A stretch of 64,000 nt of DNA from Phlebotomus papatasi (Eukaryota > Arthropoda > Insecta > Diptera > Psychodidae): assembly GCF_024763615.1 (NCBI RefSeq), contig NC_077224.1, forward strand, positions 72,860,712-72,924,711, read 5' to 3'. Below, piece by piece: positions 38,301 to 46,549 of this stretch. The translations under genes were made by a program, and so were the position numbers. The first letter of the stretch is position 1. Each line of letters opens with the position of its first letter. The notes beneath the pieces are model-generated. The model was not told where the DNA came from. It did not search any database and saw nothing but the letters and a program-made list of their open reading frames with translations.

Positions 38301-41300
38301 CACCTAAAAAGTATAATATTTACACCGATTTCGGATCAAAGATGCAGGGTAAAATTAACATTTCCGGAATGTTATTTTAACTTTTTCGGATTTCTTTCAG
38401 TGATCCACTTTTCTTTTATTTTGTGGTACATTTTGGAGGTAGCCTAGGTGGAACATTTCATCCATACAAACCTATGACCGAAAAAATATTCGACATCGAA
38501 TTTTGAGGGTTAAAGTTTAACCAGTCCGGGAAGCCCATTTTCAACCGATTTGCTCAAACTTTAATTATTTAGAAAGGTTTTGAAATTTCCAGTCCAACTG
38601 TTATATCGGTTTTAATAGGAAATTAATCAATTAAGTGCTAATTGATGTGTCTTTTTTAACTGCTCGAACTCCAAGAGAGAGCAGTTTTCACAATCCATTT
38701 TTTTTTAATTCTTACCATCATGGCTGCTAAACGATAAGAGATATTGACTTCTGGTCTTAAGGTAACATTCTCTAGCGAACTAACTTACCCAAATCACCCT
38801 CCACCCTTTCATCCCCTCCAAAAACATGATTTTTGAAAAAAAACATTAGGTTTTTCCCGCATTGCAAAAAATTGGCCCTAGCGATTTCAATAATTTTCGG
38901 ATATGTTTTGTAGTTACTCCAGCTAAACATTTTGTCCTTAGACACCTTTCACTGGTTAAATCGCCATCCTGAATTATTTAAGGTCAAAAGCATATTTTTC
39001 ACCGGATTTGTTCAATTAATTAATTAATAAGGTTAATGATTATCTGAAACTCTTCTTTTGAACAATTTTCAACTTCAAGATGGTTTTGTGGTGATTTATA
39101 GACAAATTTAATTCGACAATAATTTTATATACACCAGAAAAATTTGCGAAAAGGAATATAAGGCAGAGCTCCTTCTCGGGAGTTCGAGCAGCTTGCAAGG
39201 ATTCAGACGCTTTGTCACCCCTTTTTAAATATTTTATAATTACTTGTCCGAAAGTTTATTATTGAGCTTGAACTCAAACGGTAACATATATCAACTCTCG
39301 GTCTTCGTTGACCCTCACCACATAAGTAAATTATTTCCTCGAGACGTTTTTTCCTCTTTTTCCTAAAACCAAACCAAGTTTTTTTTGTTTTATATCGAAT
39401 ACGACTCTTAGTATTTCTTTTATTTTCGGAAATGTTGTGAAGGTAGTCTAAGTGAACATTTCAACTATATATAAGGGACACCGGGGTAGCATTAACCAGG
39501 AGTAAAATTAGGTACAGAAGTGTCATAGTTTTTGTTAGAGAAAAAGTAGATCAACTATTCAAAGTAATTAACACCTTGTCTCCCGATTGAAATTGTTATG
39601 AGTATAATTAAAACAAGTTTTTCGAAAGAAATAATAATAATTATAATAATATTGCTTGCACAACATTCCATGAAGGAACAAGGCCTTCCCGAAAGGGGAT
39701 TTCTAGACATGCGTTTTTATTTTTTTACTAATTAATTTTTATTAAATGCAGTGAAGCTCACTGGATGCAATCCGAACACCTTTAACGCCAGACACTTGCA
39801 TTATTATAGAGCGAGTGCTCTACCACCAGACCCATTGCGTGCCCTTTTCGAAAGAAAAGCAAAAACAAATTTCATTCGATGGCTAATTTTGCCATGACCC
39901 TTATCTGTGACCGAAAAAGGTTCCGGAACCGAATTTTCGAAAGCTAAATGTTGAAATATTGCAAAATTGTTTCATAACTCAGTAAAGATTAAAGTTACTT
40001 GCTTGAAGTGAAATTCCAAACCAAAAACTGCTATTCATTATCAATCGACAATTCTGAGATGATTTTTAGGCAAATTATGGCCCAGTTTAAATCGATAGTC
40101 AATCTCTATAGACAAAAAAATTATGTGAAAAATGTAATTCATGAAGAGTTCTATCTTGTGGGTTCGAACACTTCACAAAGCTGGTACACTTTCCCAACTC
40201 CTTTTTGCTTAGTTCTTTAGTTTTGGAAAATTGTTAGATGCATAGCAAAATATACATCACGAATTTATGGGAAAGCTAAGGAAGATATAAAGTTGATATC
40301 TATAACCGTTTGGTCTCTATCATAAAAAACTCAACAAACTCATTTTTATTTTTTTCAAATCAAATTATTTCTTTAAACACGGATTTAATGCTCGATATTT
40401 AGCTTGAAGATCTCAAATGCGTAAATGGCAGAAAATTGCAATACTCCGTTTTTCAAAACTATTTAGAACAACTGTGTTTGATATTATAGCTGTGAGTTAA
40501 ACTAAGATTATTAGATAAGTTCAGTCTTAAGGCTAAAATTTAGGTGCGAAAACCGTTTAAGGAGAACGATGGTGTATGGTCTCTTGGACCGACAAAGATC
40601 AATTTTGATTTCAAAGTAAGGGCTTCCAGGATTTCGGGAATTATAACCAAATTCGGACGAGTTTGGATCAGTCCTTTAATGAATAAGCATTAAATATAAT
40701 TGGAGCAGACTAAAAGTGTTTTACTCCTTGTGGAGCAGTTTCAGTTCTGGCCATTCAAGACGTAAATTCTGAGCGTTGACGACCCCTATAAACGATTTGG
40801 AATCACCGTAAGTATAAGAGACTCACCTTGAGCTCCACCGGTTTTGCAGTTTATCGCAGTTGTAGAAGATTTTCAGTTTATGAAGGGGATCGCGGTTGGA
40901 TTGGCGAATATCCGTTACAGAAACTCTTTTGAAATCAGGACAGGTATGGGGATATTCTTGTTAGGTTTTTAGGAGATTACTTGGACAAACATTTGGACTT
41001 TATACATCACTTTTTGGAATGATGTCACCATTTATGAACAGCCAAATCGGAACCATGGATAACCGTAGGCAATTCTAGCACTATGTATGGCTGTGTGACG
41101 TAAATTGGATTCTAAAACAGAAATATCTGTTGCAATTCCATAAATTTGATAACTCTTTGGTCATGACCTAAATGAAAGTCCATGGTAGGAAAGGGATTAT
41201 CGAAGTTAGGAATACTGACTAATTTCTCTTTCAAAATCAATGGAATCATTTGAAGGATTCTTATAGACTTTTTAATGGAACGGTAGAGCCCCCTACTACC

Positions 41301-44300
41301 GATCAGTTATTGACGATCGAGTATTCGAACTTCGAACACGGGAATAAAGAAAATCATAAATGCAATATTCGGAAATTACGGAATACCGCGTTTAGTTTTT
41401 AAGAAAAGCACATATATATATTTCGAATTCTTAGAATTTTCGAATTTGGTTGTTTTCTTGGTCATGAGTTATTCTAATAAATATCGCAAAGATAGTTGCT
41501 TGATTATAAACATTTGAGTTAATTTCTCTAGTTTTCCGTTGTTCTGAGGAAAGATTGATAGCAAAGTTAGCAACAGATTGATAAAAGAAAATTCACTACA
41601 ATTTATTATTATAACTTTCTAAAAGAACGATTGTGGCGACAGTCGATACCGATGCAACGCAGAACAAATAAAATTGCTCTGTAAACTTTCAGGTAATTTA
41701 TTTTCCAAGTAAGGTACTTCAGTATTTTCTTTAGAGAGATTATATTTCTCGATGAAGAGCTTTTCCAACCCTATCTTTTTCAATCTATCTCAATGATTTC
41801 TACTGAATTGAGATGCTATCTGACCTTTAAAGTGCTTACTTAAGCCATTTTTATTTCCCGCCCGCAAAAGTAATTGGTTGATTGAGAAAATACTCTTAAG
41901 GGGGGTGGTAGGAAAAATAAGAACTCCTTTTAACTCACTTTGTAGTTGAGCTTTCCGAGCTTCTGTTCACTCTGTTTACTTTCACCTTCGTCGGGTTCTT
42001 CAGCGTTTTCAGTCAGCTCTTCCATGTCAGGCTGTACCTACATTTGCGTCAGAGTAAATATCCAACGGATAGATGATGATGGGAGTATGAGACAAAGATG
42101 GAGTTTTTTTTGTTGAACAAGGCCAATGTTTTTTTTTGGTTAAAAAGAAAGAAGAAAAAAACAAGAAAATGATCTTGAGGCTGTGTCAAATGTCTCCCAG
42201 ATTCTCGGGCTGAAGTTCTTTCTGCCCACACATCTTACAGTAATTTTGAGCATGACACCGAGTAGCATTACCTTTTCTTTGTAGGCGGACCCAAGAAGTT
42301 GGACAGATTTTAGATCGACACCCTTCATGCCCTTCTTGCCATCCTTGGAGCGGCGCTTCCGGAAGCACCGGCGGATGCAGCAAAAGCAGATGCCCAGAAT
42401 CACTACGCCAACGCCAATGAGGATTGCCACAAGACCCCACGTCGGAATTCCCATGTCATGAGCAAATTTCGTTGCCATCTCAACCGCTTGCTCGCCCATT
42501 TTCTCGGCCTCACCTTTCGTAGGAGTCGGGGCTGTGCTGGTGTCTTCAACCTCTGTAAGTATTTAGCAAATTTTCTCTGTTATTTTACTCCTCATTTTCC
42601 AACTCAAACCACTTTCATCAGAACAGAGTTGATGCGTCTATTTATTGGTAGATAGAGATCATTTAAATTTACAAAGACTAAAGGTACACATATAGGGGAA
42701 ATTGGGGCACCACCAATCACGGGGTAGCACCAAACACTAATCCAGTCACTAGAGGACAAGACTAGTAACACTAGTCTTGTCCTCTGAGGTCGAATATCTG
42801 ATTAAAAAATCGCAGTGTTTGGTGCTACCTCGAGTTTAATGGTGCCCCAGTTTCCCCTATGCATGATGTCAAGCAAATTAAGAATGAAATGCTTAAAATG
42901 GAGTCTATTTCCTTGCTTTAGACATGGTATCATGTGCAAAATTAGTTATATTTATCGATTTTTATATTACATATACACTCCTAGAAAAGTTTAGACATGA
43001 TTACTAATGTATAATAGTAGAATGGGATATTATTGCCATATTAATTTAAAATGATTACAATAATCATAAAATATTTTTTTCATAACAATTTTATTAGTAA
43101 TAAGCACGAAAGGCAATATTTAGGTAGATAAGTTATAGCAATTATTTCATATAGATTTCACAAAATATTACATGGTTGTGTTAATTAAATGAAATTGATA
43201 ATTGCAACTAATATCAGTAACGAATTTCATTTAGTCATAACTACCAATATAAATACATGAGCCTATATTTTTATATAGTTCTGTCAACTTTTGCAAGAGT
43301 TACGCAGGGTTATTCAACTAATTCTGGTCAACTATTTCATTTAGTTACCCGAACTACATATAAAGTTGGGTCTATATTTACTATATTTTATAGTTCTAAT
43401 AACTGCATATGAGCTTCTCCTAACTAATTTTTTCTAAGAGTGTACATGGCTTAAAATGAGAGAACTATCATTTCAAAACTGCTTCCTTCTGCCTGAGTAT
43501 CGGCTTAAAGGCGTCTACACATTGGGAGCTATTTTCGTCAAAAATTGCGTTTTTGACAGAAATTTGACGTTTCCTCCTACAACGCTGCAGGGAATTTCCT
43601 TCAAAAAAGCAATTTTTGACAAAAATTGCTCCCAATGTGTAGTCCATAAAATATAAAACAGAGATGTCAGTAAAATTCATATTGAAAATGTAAGATTCGA
43701 AGTCTCTGTGTCTAGTCTCCGTGTTAGAGCGTGAGTAGGACTGGGGAAAGCAGTCGAAACAGGAACCGACTTGTAGAGAAGTCGATAATGCAGAAGCATT
43801 TGAGAACAGAGAAGTTTCAAAAAAGACATGAGCATATTTCATTTTAAAAAAAAACATTACTCTGTAAAACAATTTTATTTGAAATAAAATTACTAAAATG
43901 TATGAAGTTTGGTATCCAACAAATTTTTGTCAAATGTGCAAGCATAAATACTGAAATTTTAAAAAAGAATTTAAACGGCCAATTTTATATAGATTTAAGA
44001 AAAAAGATATTAGAAATTCATTCTTTAATTTAAATGTTTAAAATTTCAATATTCATAGTTTTCTTTAACTCTCAAAGTCCGGAAATTTAATTTTAATTAA
44101 AGATTACGGCTTTATAATTAGTAATGTTCAAGATCGGTTGGGAAGTTTAAAACAGAGTTCAATTTTTTTGTATGTATTTTTTTATATAAAGTAATTCTCT
44201 ATTTAAGATTAAGTGAATTTCTCCTAAAGTTCTTAAGTAATCACAACGTAAAAGATTGTAGACAAGAACGATAAACTATCTATAAGGTAAGCAACACTCC

Positions 44301-46538
44301 TTCAAAAAGTAACAAAAAATTATATTTGTGTTAAAAAATAATAAATTCAATTTAAACCCAAAAAATTGAATTTGGAACAGGTATCACAGTAAGTATTTAA
44401 GCTCAAGAGAGAGGAATTTTCAATTACCGCATTGACCAATTAATTTTAATATTTTTTTTGAATTTTTAAATTTTAAAACAGACATATCTTGGAACTAGAA
44501 CTACAAAACCTATATATAATATTTTCCCTAAAAACAAAAGTTATCATTCATTGATAATCTTGGGAAAAATTCTTCTTCTTTTGAGATAAATTCTTGGTCA
44601 ATCGTCCATACAGGTAAAATGTACACAAAATCCGACTTTGTTGGATTTTCCAAGATTAAATGTTAGCCTTTTCATTGATTTTGCTATTCGTTTTCATTTT
44701 TATGTTAATTTTCGATCTGTGAAAAATGTTTGGTCCTTAAAATGTTAGATAGATAATTTATTTCATCAACAATGTCTTAATAGTGCGTTACAATACGATT
44801 TTTGTGAGATGTTTGTGAGTTTGCATCCACCGCCGTCTTAGTGTTGGTGCCCAACCTCCAGAGCAAAACGGTGGAAAGGCTCTTTCGTAGGTTGTATATG
44901 CCATGGTAAATTATTCATCAAATGTATGATAAAAAACACCTTGTAAAAAAATCTTTTCACATAAAGTCGTAAAGAAAAAGAAACAGGAAAAACACTGATC
45001 TGTCTAACTTGCGCGGTTTTAAGCATTGTGAGAGAAAATGAGAATGGCTAGCTCAAACTGAGCTGTGAGCCATTCGAGCATACGCCTAATTGATAACTTT
45101 AGTCTACTGCGTCTACTATATGTGGGTCTACATTAGGGCGTTTCAACTAGGAAAAAATTTTTTGGCACTATTCTGAGGGTGCTCTACATGATGAGACAAG
45201 AAAGTTTTTCTTCTACGACCATATGATCAGACGCTGTTTAGAGGTGGCTGAACGACCCTCTCTGTAGTGTAAAATCCGGTAAAATCAGAAATTTGTTCTA
45301 CAGAGAGGTTCGTTCAGCCACCTCTAAACAGCGTCTGATCATATGGTCGTAGAAGAAAAACTTTCTTGTCTCATCATGTAGAGCACCCTCAGAATAGTGC
45401 CAAAAATTTTTTTTCCTAGTTGAAACGCCCTAGTCTACATTCTATCAGAATATCGATTTTGTCATTTATCATTAAAGATTGCAATGCATGAAACTTTTCT
45501 ATGTTTTAAATAGCAATAATCGTTAAATAAACCACCTACACTTATGGAGTCTACAAATTAGAAGTAATTTTCGACAAATATAATTGCTTTTCTAAAATTT
45601 TTTAACGTTTTTGCCTATAAAGATAAGGAATATTTTCTTTTAAAAAAGAACTTTTTAAAAAATTTGCTCTTATTGTTTGGAGGCCTTTAGAATGAATTAC
45701 CTTTTGTGACGTATATAGAAATATGATCTAAATAGAAATCAATAAATTTTGTTTAATTACCTAATTGCACGAAATATCGATCGATAATTTTTAGAATTTT
45801 GACATTACTTAGAACAATAAAAATGATATCCACATTGTTTATTTCAAGTATAAAGCAAAGTAATCTGAATCCGGAATGGTTTTTAAAATATCTGCAATTT
45901 CAAATTTCGGTATTCCTGACACTTCAATCGTTAACTATGTCAGCAACAATTTGAGCAAAGTTTGAGCAAAACAGTTTGCAGCAAACAGTTTGAAGAAAAC
46001 GTGAGTTTTTGTGTAGTTTTGTGGAATTTTAAGATGGCAGAACATTTGCAATTTTATTAAAATAAATGTCTTTTGGTGAATTTGCTCACTTTTGTGTAAC
46101 ACGTCGGTTTAAACTGTTTACATGGTCAAACTTCCAACAGGTTTTTAGGTAAGTTCTCTCTACTTTCGAATTGGTAAAAAAAAATCTCCACCGGATATGG
46201 CTCTCAAATCGGGAAGATTAGTACTGAACAAGAGGATTCTATCATTTCTTAATATTGATTTTTCTTTATCTTTAATCTATAAAAAATCCAAAGTAGCACA
46301 GATCAACTCTGCTATCGAGCGTGTTGAAAAAGCTTCCCTTTGGCGACTAAAAAATATCTCTCTTTGAATTGCGTCGAATTTTGCTGTTTAACTCACCAAA
46401 ATCCGCCTCCGTCGTGGTTGTGTGCTTATGGTGTTTGTGTCCAAAGATGTGAGTTGCGAGGGTAGTCAATTCCGGGGCTGCTTCTGCAGCTTCTTCAGCT
46501 GCAGCCTCCCTCTTCCACATTTGTGCCTTTGGCGCCAT
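20189..46538 (-). CDS. Syt1: Synaptotagmin 1, eight coding exons
   Basis: Calcium sensor of synaptic vesicles that triggers SNARE-dependent neurotransmitter release. Coding exons on the minus strand: 46538-46397, 42552-42272, 42037-41939, 37738-37544, 37474-37298, 27228-27111, 26929-26796, 20386-20189. All junctions are GT-AG and the phases agree, giving 1344 bp and 447 residues (Drosophila Syt1 is about 474). Order: lumenal part 1-85, membrane span about 86-107, Cys/basic stretch 103-121, acidic linker 142-165, C2A about 166-298, C2B about 299-440. C2A calcium ligands are D198, D204, D257, D259 and D265; C2B has D332, D338, D392 and D394 with E400 at the fifth position. The C2B polylysine patch is near residues 352-356. 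Introns are about 3.8, 0.23, 4.2, 0.07, 10.1, 0.18 and 6.4 kb. The start is the first ATG after a plausible acceptor at 46548-46549. Identification is very firm; transcript ends are not. Confidence 0.97.
21244..21500. mobile_element. ACACAGAAAAAT-ended repeat, truncated copy
   Basis: Direct-orientation copy of 21882-22140 that stops at CTCGGGGATT, where a different repeat with the palindrome GGATAGTAATTTCGATTG begins (21574-21604). Confidence 0.7.
21698..21880 (+). mobile_element. tRNA-headed SINE remnant
   Basis: A box TGGCGCAGCTGGAAGATAC and B box GGTCGCGTGTTCAAATCTC spaced as in a tRNA, followed by an unrelated body. No clean acceptor stem and no target duplication found. Nested between two copies of an ACACAGAAAAAT-ended repeat. 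Confidence 0.6.
21882..22193. mobile_element. ACACAGAAAAAT-ended repeat, full copy
   Basis: ACACAGAAAAATGGAAAATTC at the left and TTTTTCTGTGTGT at the right. About 93% like 21244-21500 over the first 250 bp. Confidence 0.75.
22548..22835 (+). repeat. Dispersed repeat shared with 45990-46250, copy 1
   Basis: Shares ordered words with 45990-46250: TAGGTAAGTT, TCAAATCGGGAAGATTAG and AGTACTGAAC. Family unknown. Confidence 0.65.
22981..23215. mobile_element. pogo/Tigger-like MITE, copy 2
   Basis: Same family and orientation as 8522-8755, with TA at 22979-22980 and 23216-23217. Shares TGTCATCCGGTTTA and GAATCACGATAAAATAGGAA. Confidence 0.85.
23218..24320. other. Syt1 intron 7 sequence without assigned features
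   Basis: AT-rich. A worn hammerhead-like string CCTGACGAAGAGG at 23449 lacks the GAAA core. 24002-24080 resembles 21075-21125 weakly (GCAACATTAAAGTTGAACAA). Confidence 0.4.
24322..25274. mobile_element. Long GGGGAAACTGGGGC-type element
   Basis: 953 bp, TA-flanked, ends GGGGGAACTGGGGCAGTAG / ACATGTGCCCCAGTCTCCCC. Repeats of GGGGTAGATGTAA-like words occur inside both ends. No open frame of note. Confidence 0.75.
25658..25798. mobile_element. piggyBac-type MITE, third copy
   Basis: TTAA at 25654-25657 and 25799-25802, CCCTTTAAAAACA / CGTCCTTAAAGAG ends and the same length of 141 bp; its interior is diverged and has ACACCGGTG / CACCCGGTG words near both ends. Confidence 0.8.
25803..26795. other. 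Syt1 intron 7, proximal part
   Basis: AT-rich, with a small hairpin AACTGAGATTC/AATCTCAGTT at 26126-26151. No second copy of the last C2B exon is visible. Confidence 0.45.
26796..26929 (-). CDS. Syt1: Syt1 coding exon 7 (C2B polybasic strand)
   Basis: Completes D338 and encodes residues 339-382, PYVKIALMQNG to VPFEQIQ. It includes the KRLKKKKTSIKK polybasic patch that in the family binds PIP2, SNAREs and AP-2. Acceptor CTTTTCAG, donor GTAAGA. One of the most conserved parts of the protein. Confidence 0.97.
27111..27228 (-). CDS. Syt1: Syt1 coding exon 6 (C2B start)
   Basis: Residues 299-337 plus one base of D338: ENKLGDICFSLRYVP through LKKMDVGGLS. This is C2B strands 1-3 with the first calcium-loop Asp D332. 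Acceptor ATTGTAG; the donor reads GTTTTTT, a weak but usable GT. Phase 1 matches exon 7. Confidence 0.96.
28578..28775. mobile_element. GGGGAAGTAGGGC MITE
   Basis: GGGGAAGTAGGGCACGTTTT / TTCCCCACTTCCCCC ends with AT-rich interior. A fragment of its right half recurs at 61735-61800. Confidence 0.65.
28965..29145. mobile_element. TTCAGACC-family MITE, copy 2
   Basis: ACTTAGCCATATGGTTTAAC start and TAAACCGTTAGTCTGAAGC end; the middle is close to copy 1. Confidence 0.7.
29765..30110 (+). mobile_element. Possible tRNA-headed SINE with simple-repeat tail
   Basis: Weak A box (TGGCATAACAGGCAAGACC) and B box (GTTGTGAGCTCGATTC), then a body, a GATAC pentamer run at 30050-30085 and a TAATAATAATAATG tail. 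The tail resembles that of the 39.6-kb SINE. No duplication of the target was found. Confidence 0.4.
30049..30100 (+). repeat. GATAC/TAA microsatellite
   Basis: Imperfect run of CGATA/GATAC units followed by four TAA units. Confidence 0.8.
30671..30890. mobile_element. CCTAGACACAC MITE
   Basis: Inverted ends CCTAGACACACATACGACTT / AAGTCGTCAGTGTGTCTAGG with further complementary AATTATAATC words inside. Confidence 0.75.
30891..33443. other. Syt1 intron 5 sequence without assigned genes
   Basis: AT-rich. It holds a short GATA microsatellite and diverged MITE pieces from about 33050. Open frames here are lysine-rich and look like noise. Confidence 0.45.
32480..32515 (+). repeat. GA/GATA microsatellite
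   Basis: GAGAGAGAGATAGATAGATA followed by AAAGATAGAGA. Short simple repeat in Syt1 intron 5. Confidence 0.8.
33444..34250. repeat. Array of GCACAATAAC-family fold-back MITEs
   Basis: At least five adjacent copies, at about 33444-33566, 33570-33700, 33731-33888, 33902-34050 and 34050-34248. Each has TTGTAAACATGTTTT, an ATGAGAGTGAGYGAG-type half, a TAGATCTAG-like centre, the complementary half and a TTGTGCGYTRGGCAT-type end. More diverged pieces lie at 33050-33180. Copies differ, so the array is old or built by repeated insertion. Confidence 0.8.
34254..34725. mobile_element. Fold-back element of the GTCTACACA family
   Basis: Inverted ends GTCTACACACTATGAGCATT / AATGCTCATATGTGTAGAC with A/T-rich arms. 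It holds the 237-bp MITE copy B. Related ends occur at 43511, 45549 and 62045. Confidence 0.75.
34389..34625 (+). mobile_element. 237-bp TA-MITE, copy B
   Basis: Same orientation as copy C and nearly identical to it; TA flanks at 34387-34388 and 34626-34627. It is itself inserted in a fold-back element at 34254-34725. Confidence 0.92.
34725..34880. repeat. Diverged GCACAATAAC-family copy
   Basis: Contains CAGCATAATACTTTTTGCGT, GACATTTGGATGAGAGGGAATG and ATCTCGCTCACTCTCACAGG in the order of the 33.4-kb array units. The ends are worn. Confidence 0.6.
34939..35006. repeat. Short palindrome AGCCAAT...ATTGGCT
   Basis: Arms of about 29 bp (AGCCAATAGG, CTAGCATT, GGATGAC) around a 7-bp loop. Perhaps a very small MITE. 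Confidence 0.6.
35010..35139. mobile_element. GCCCCAAGCAGCACA MITE
   Basis: 130 bp, ends GCCCCAAGCAGCACA / TGTGCTGCTTGGGGC, interior of TTATTTAAC-like inverted words. Adjacent to the palindrome 34939-35006. Confidence 0.75.
35140..37297. other. Syt1 intron 5, distal part
   Basis: AT-rich. The 124-codon frame on the minus strand at 35264-35638 is low-complexity (Lys, Ile, Phe, Ser) and is not supported as a gene. Confidence 0.45.
37298..37474 (-). CDS. Syt1: Syt1 coding exon 5 (C2A, second half)
   Basis: Residues 240-298, from SLPYADAMNKTLVF to SVEGEGGQ. It carries the third calcium loop FDFDRFSKHD (D257, D259, D265) and the C2A-C2B linker. Acceptor TCCATAG, donor GTATGA at 37292-37297. The following intron is about 10 kb. 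Confidence 0.97.
37544..37738 (-). CDS. Syt1: Syt1 coding exon 4 (C2A, first half)
   Basis: Residues 175-239, from LEYDFNSNSLAVTV to NETFVFK. It contains the first calcium loop (ALDMGGTSDPYVK, with D198 and D204) and the KKKKFETKVHRKT basic strand. Acceptor TTTCCAG, donor GTAAGT at 37538-37543. The next intron is only 69 bp. Confidence 0.97.
38150..38402 (+). mobile_element. CACTGAGA-family MITE, copy 4
   Basis: CATTGAGAAAAAAGAGGGTG to TTTCTTTCAGTG; about 90% like 12531-12786. Confidence 0.82.
38659..39220 (+). mobile_element. Hairpin-ended repeat, copy 5
   Basis: ACTGCTCGAACTCCAAGAGA start and GGAGTTCGAGCAGCTTGCAA end, with an internally shortened body. Confidence 0.6.
39262..40200 (+). 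mobile_element. Hairpin-ended repeat, copy 6
   Basis: 5' truncated; ends GGGTTCGAACACTTCACAAA. The SINE 39632-39844 is inserted inside it. Confidence 0.55.
39632..39844 (-). mobile_element. tRNA-derived SINE with target duplication
   Basis: 213 bp between 13-bp repeats TTTTCGAAAGAAA at 39619-39631 and 39845-39857. On the minus strand the head has A box TGGTGGTAGAGCACTCG and B box GGTGTTCGGATTGCATCC. The body has GAAGGCCTTGTTCCTTCATG and the tail is an ATT/AAT simple repeat. It is inserted within a 1-kb hairpin-ended repeat (39262-40200). Confidence 0.88.
40201..41938. other. Syt1 intron 3 sequence without assigned features
   Basis: Ordinary intron sequence. I see no repeat partner or structured element in it. 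Confidence 0.4.
41939..42037 (-). CDS. Syt1: Syt1 coding exon 3 (acidic linker)
   Basis: Residues 142-174. It starts VQPDMEELTENAEE and ends KLGKLNYK, the acidic linker leading into the first C2A strand and strongly conserved in insect Syt1. Flanked by an ATGTAG acceptor and a GTGAGT donor (41933-41938). The 234-bp intron to exon 2 is short. Confidence 0.95.
42272..42552 (-). CDS. Syt1: Syt1 coding exon 2 (membrane span)
   Basis: Residues 48-141. It contains the single hydrophobic span from W86 to about I107, the cysteines C103, C105, C106 and C110 (palmitoylation sites in the family), the basic stop-transfer stretch R108-K121, and the conserved segment ending in SVQLLGSAYKEK. The acceptor is ...TTACAG just above 42552; the donor is GTAATG at 42266-42271. 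The split codon with exon 1 gives Glu48. Confidence 0.95.
42695..42857. mobile_element. GGGGAAACTGGGGC-family MITE with perfect inner hairpin
   Basis: TA-flanked; ends GGGGAAATTGGGGCACCA / GGTGCCCCAGTTTCCCC. The inner hairpin 42748-42786 is AGAGGACAAGACTAGT and complement. Sits in Syt1 intron 1, 142 bp from coding exon 2. Confidence 0.85.
43511..43643. mobile_element. GTCTACACA-family MITE
   Basis: Ends GCGTCTACACATTGGGAGC / GCTCCCAATGTGTAG. Subterminal TTTTCGTCAAAAATTGC and complement lie on both sides, with TTTGACGTTTCC in the middle. Confidence 0.8.
44823..44900 (-). repeat. Short dispersed repeat (pair with 6411-6490)
   Basis: See the partner at 6411-6490; same orientation and about 80% alike. 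Family not recognised. Confidence 0.5.
45134..45432. mobile_element. hAT-type fold-back MITE
   Basis: 8-bp target duplication GTCTACAT at 45126-45133 and 45433-45440. Ends TAGGGCGTTTCAACTAGG and complement. Arms 45134-45267 and 45298-45432 are almost perfectly complementary, with a 30-bp loop. The 8-bp duplication and YAGGG end point to the hAT superfamily. No coding capacity. Confidence 0.9.
45549..45692. mobile_element. Diverged GTCTACACA-family MITE
   Basis: GGAGTCTACAAATTAGAAG and GGAGGCCT ends with a TTTTCGACAAATATAATTGC-like arm. Same layout as 43511-43643 but heavily mutated. Confidence 0.5.
45990..46250 (+). repeat. Dispersed repeat shared with 22548-22835, copy 2
   Basis: Second copy of the repeat at 22548-22835, 150 bp from the Syt1 coding exon 1 donor. 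No coding potential seen. Confidence 0.65.
46397..46538 (-). CDS. Syt1: Syt1 coding exon 1 (lumenal N-terminus)
   Basis: Encodes residues 1-47 and the first base of codon 48. It is rich in Ala and Glu, then has a His/Lys run followed by Thr. This is the poorly conserved vesicle-lumen tail, so identification rests on position and on the phase-1 join to the membrane-span exon. The donor GTGAGT is at 46391-46396. Nine bases upstream of the ATG a TTTATAG acceptor-like site (AG at 46548-46549) suggests that the 5' UTR continues in an upstream exon. Confidence 0.85.
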
Positions 46539-46549
46539 AATTCAAAGCT

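Noticed and set aside
39767..39845. Functional tRNA gene on the minus strand
   Set aside because: Acceptor and anticodon arms do not pair properly; it is the head of a SINE with a 13-bp duplication and ATT tail.
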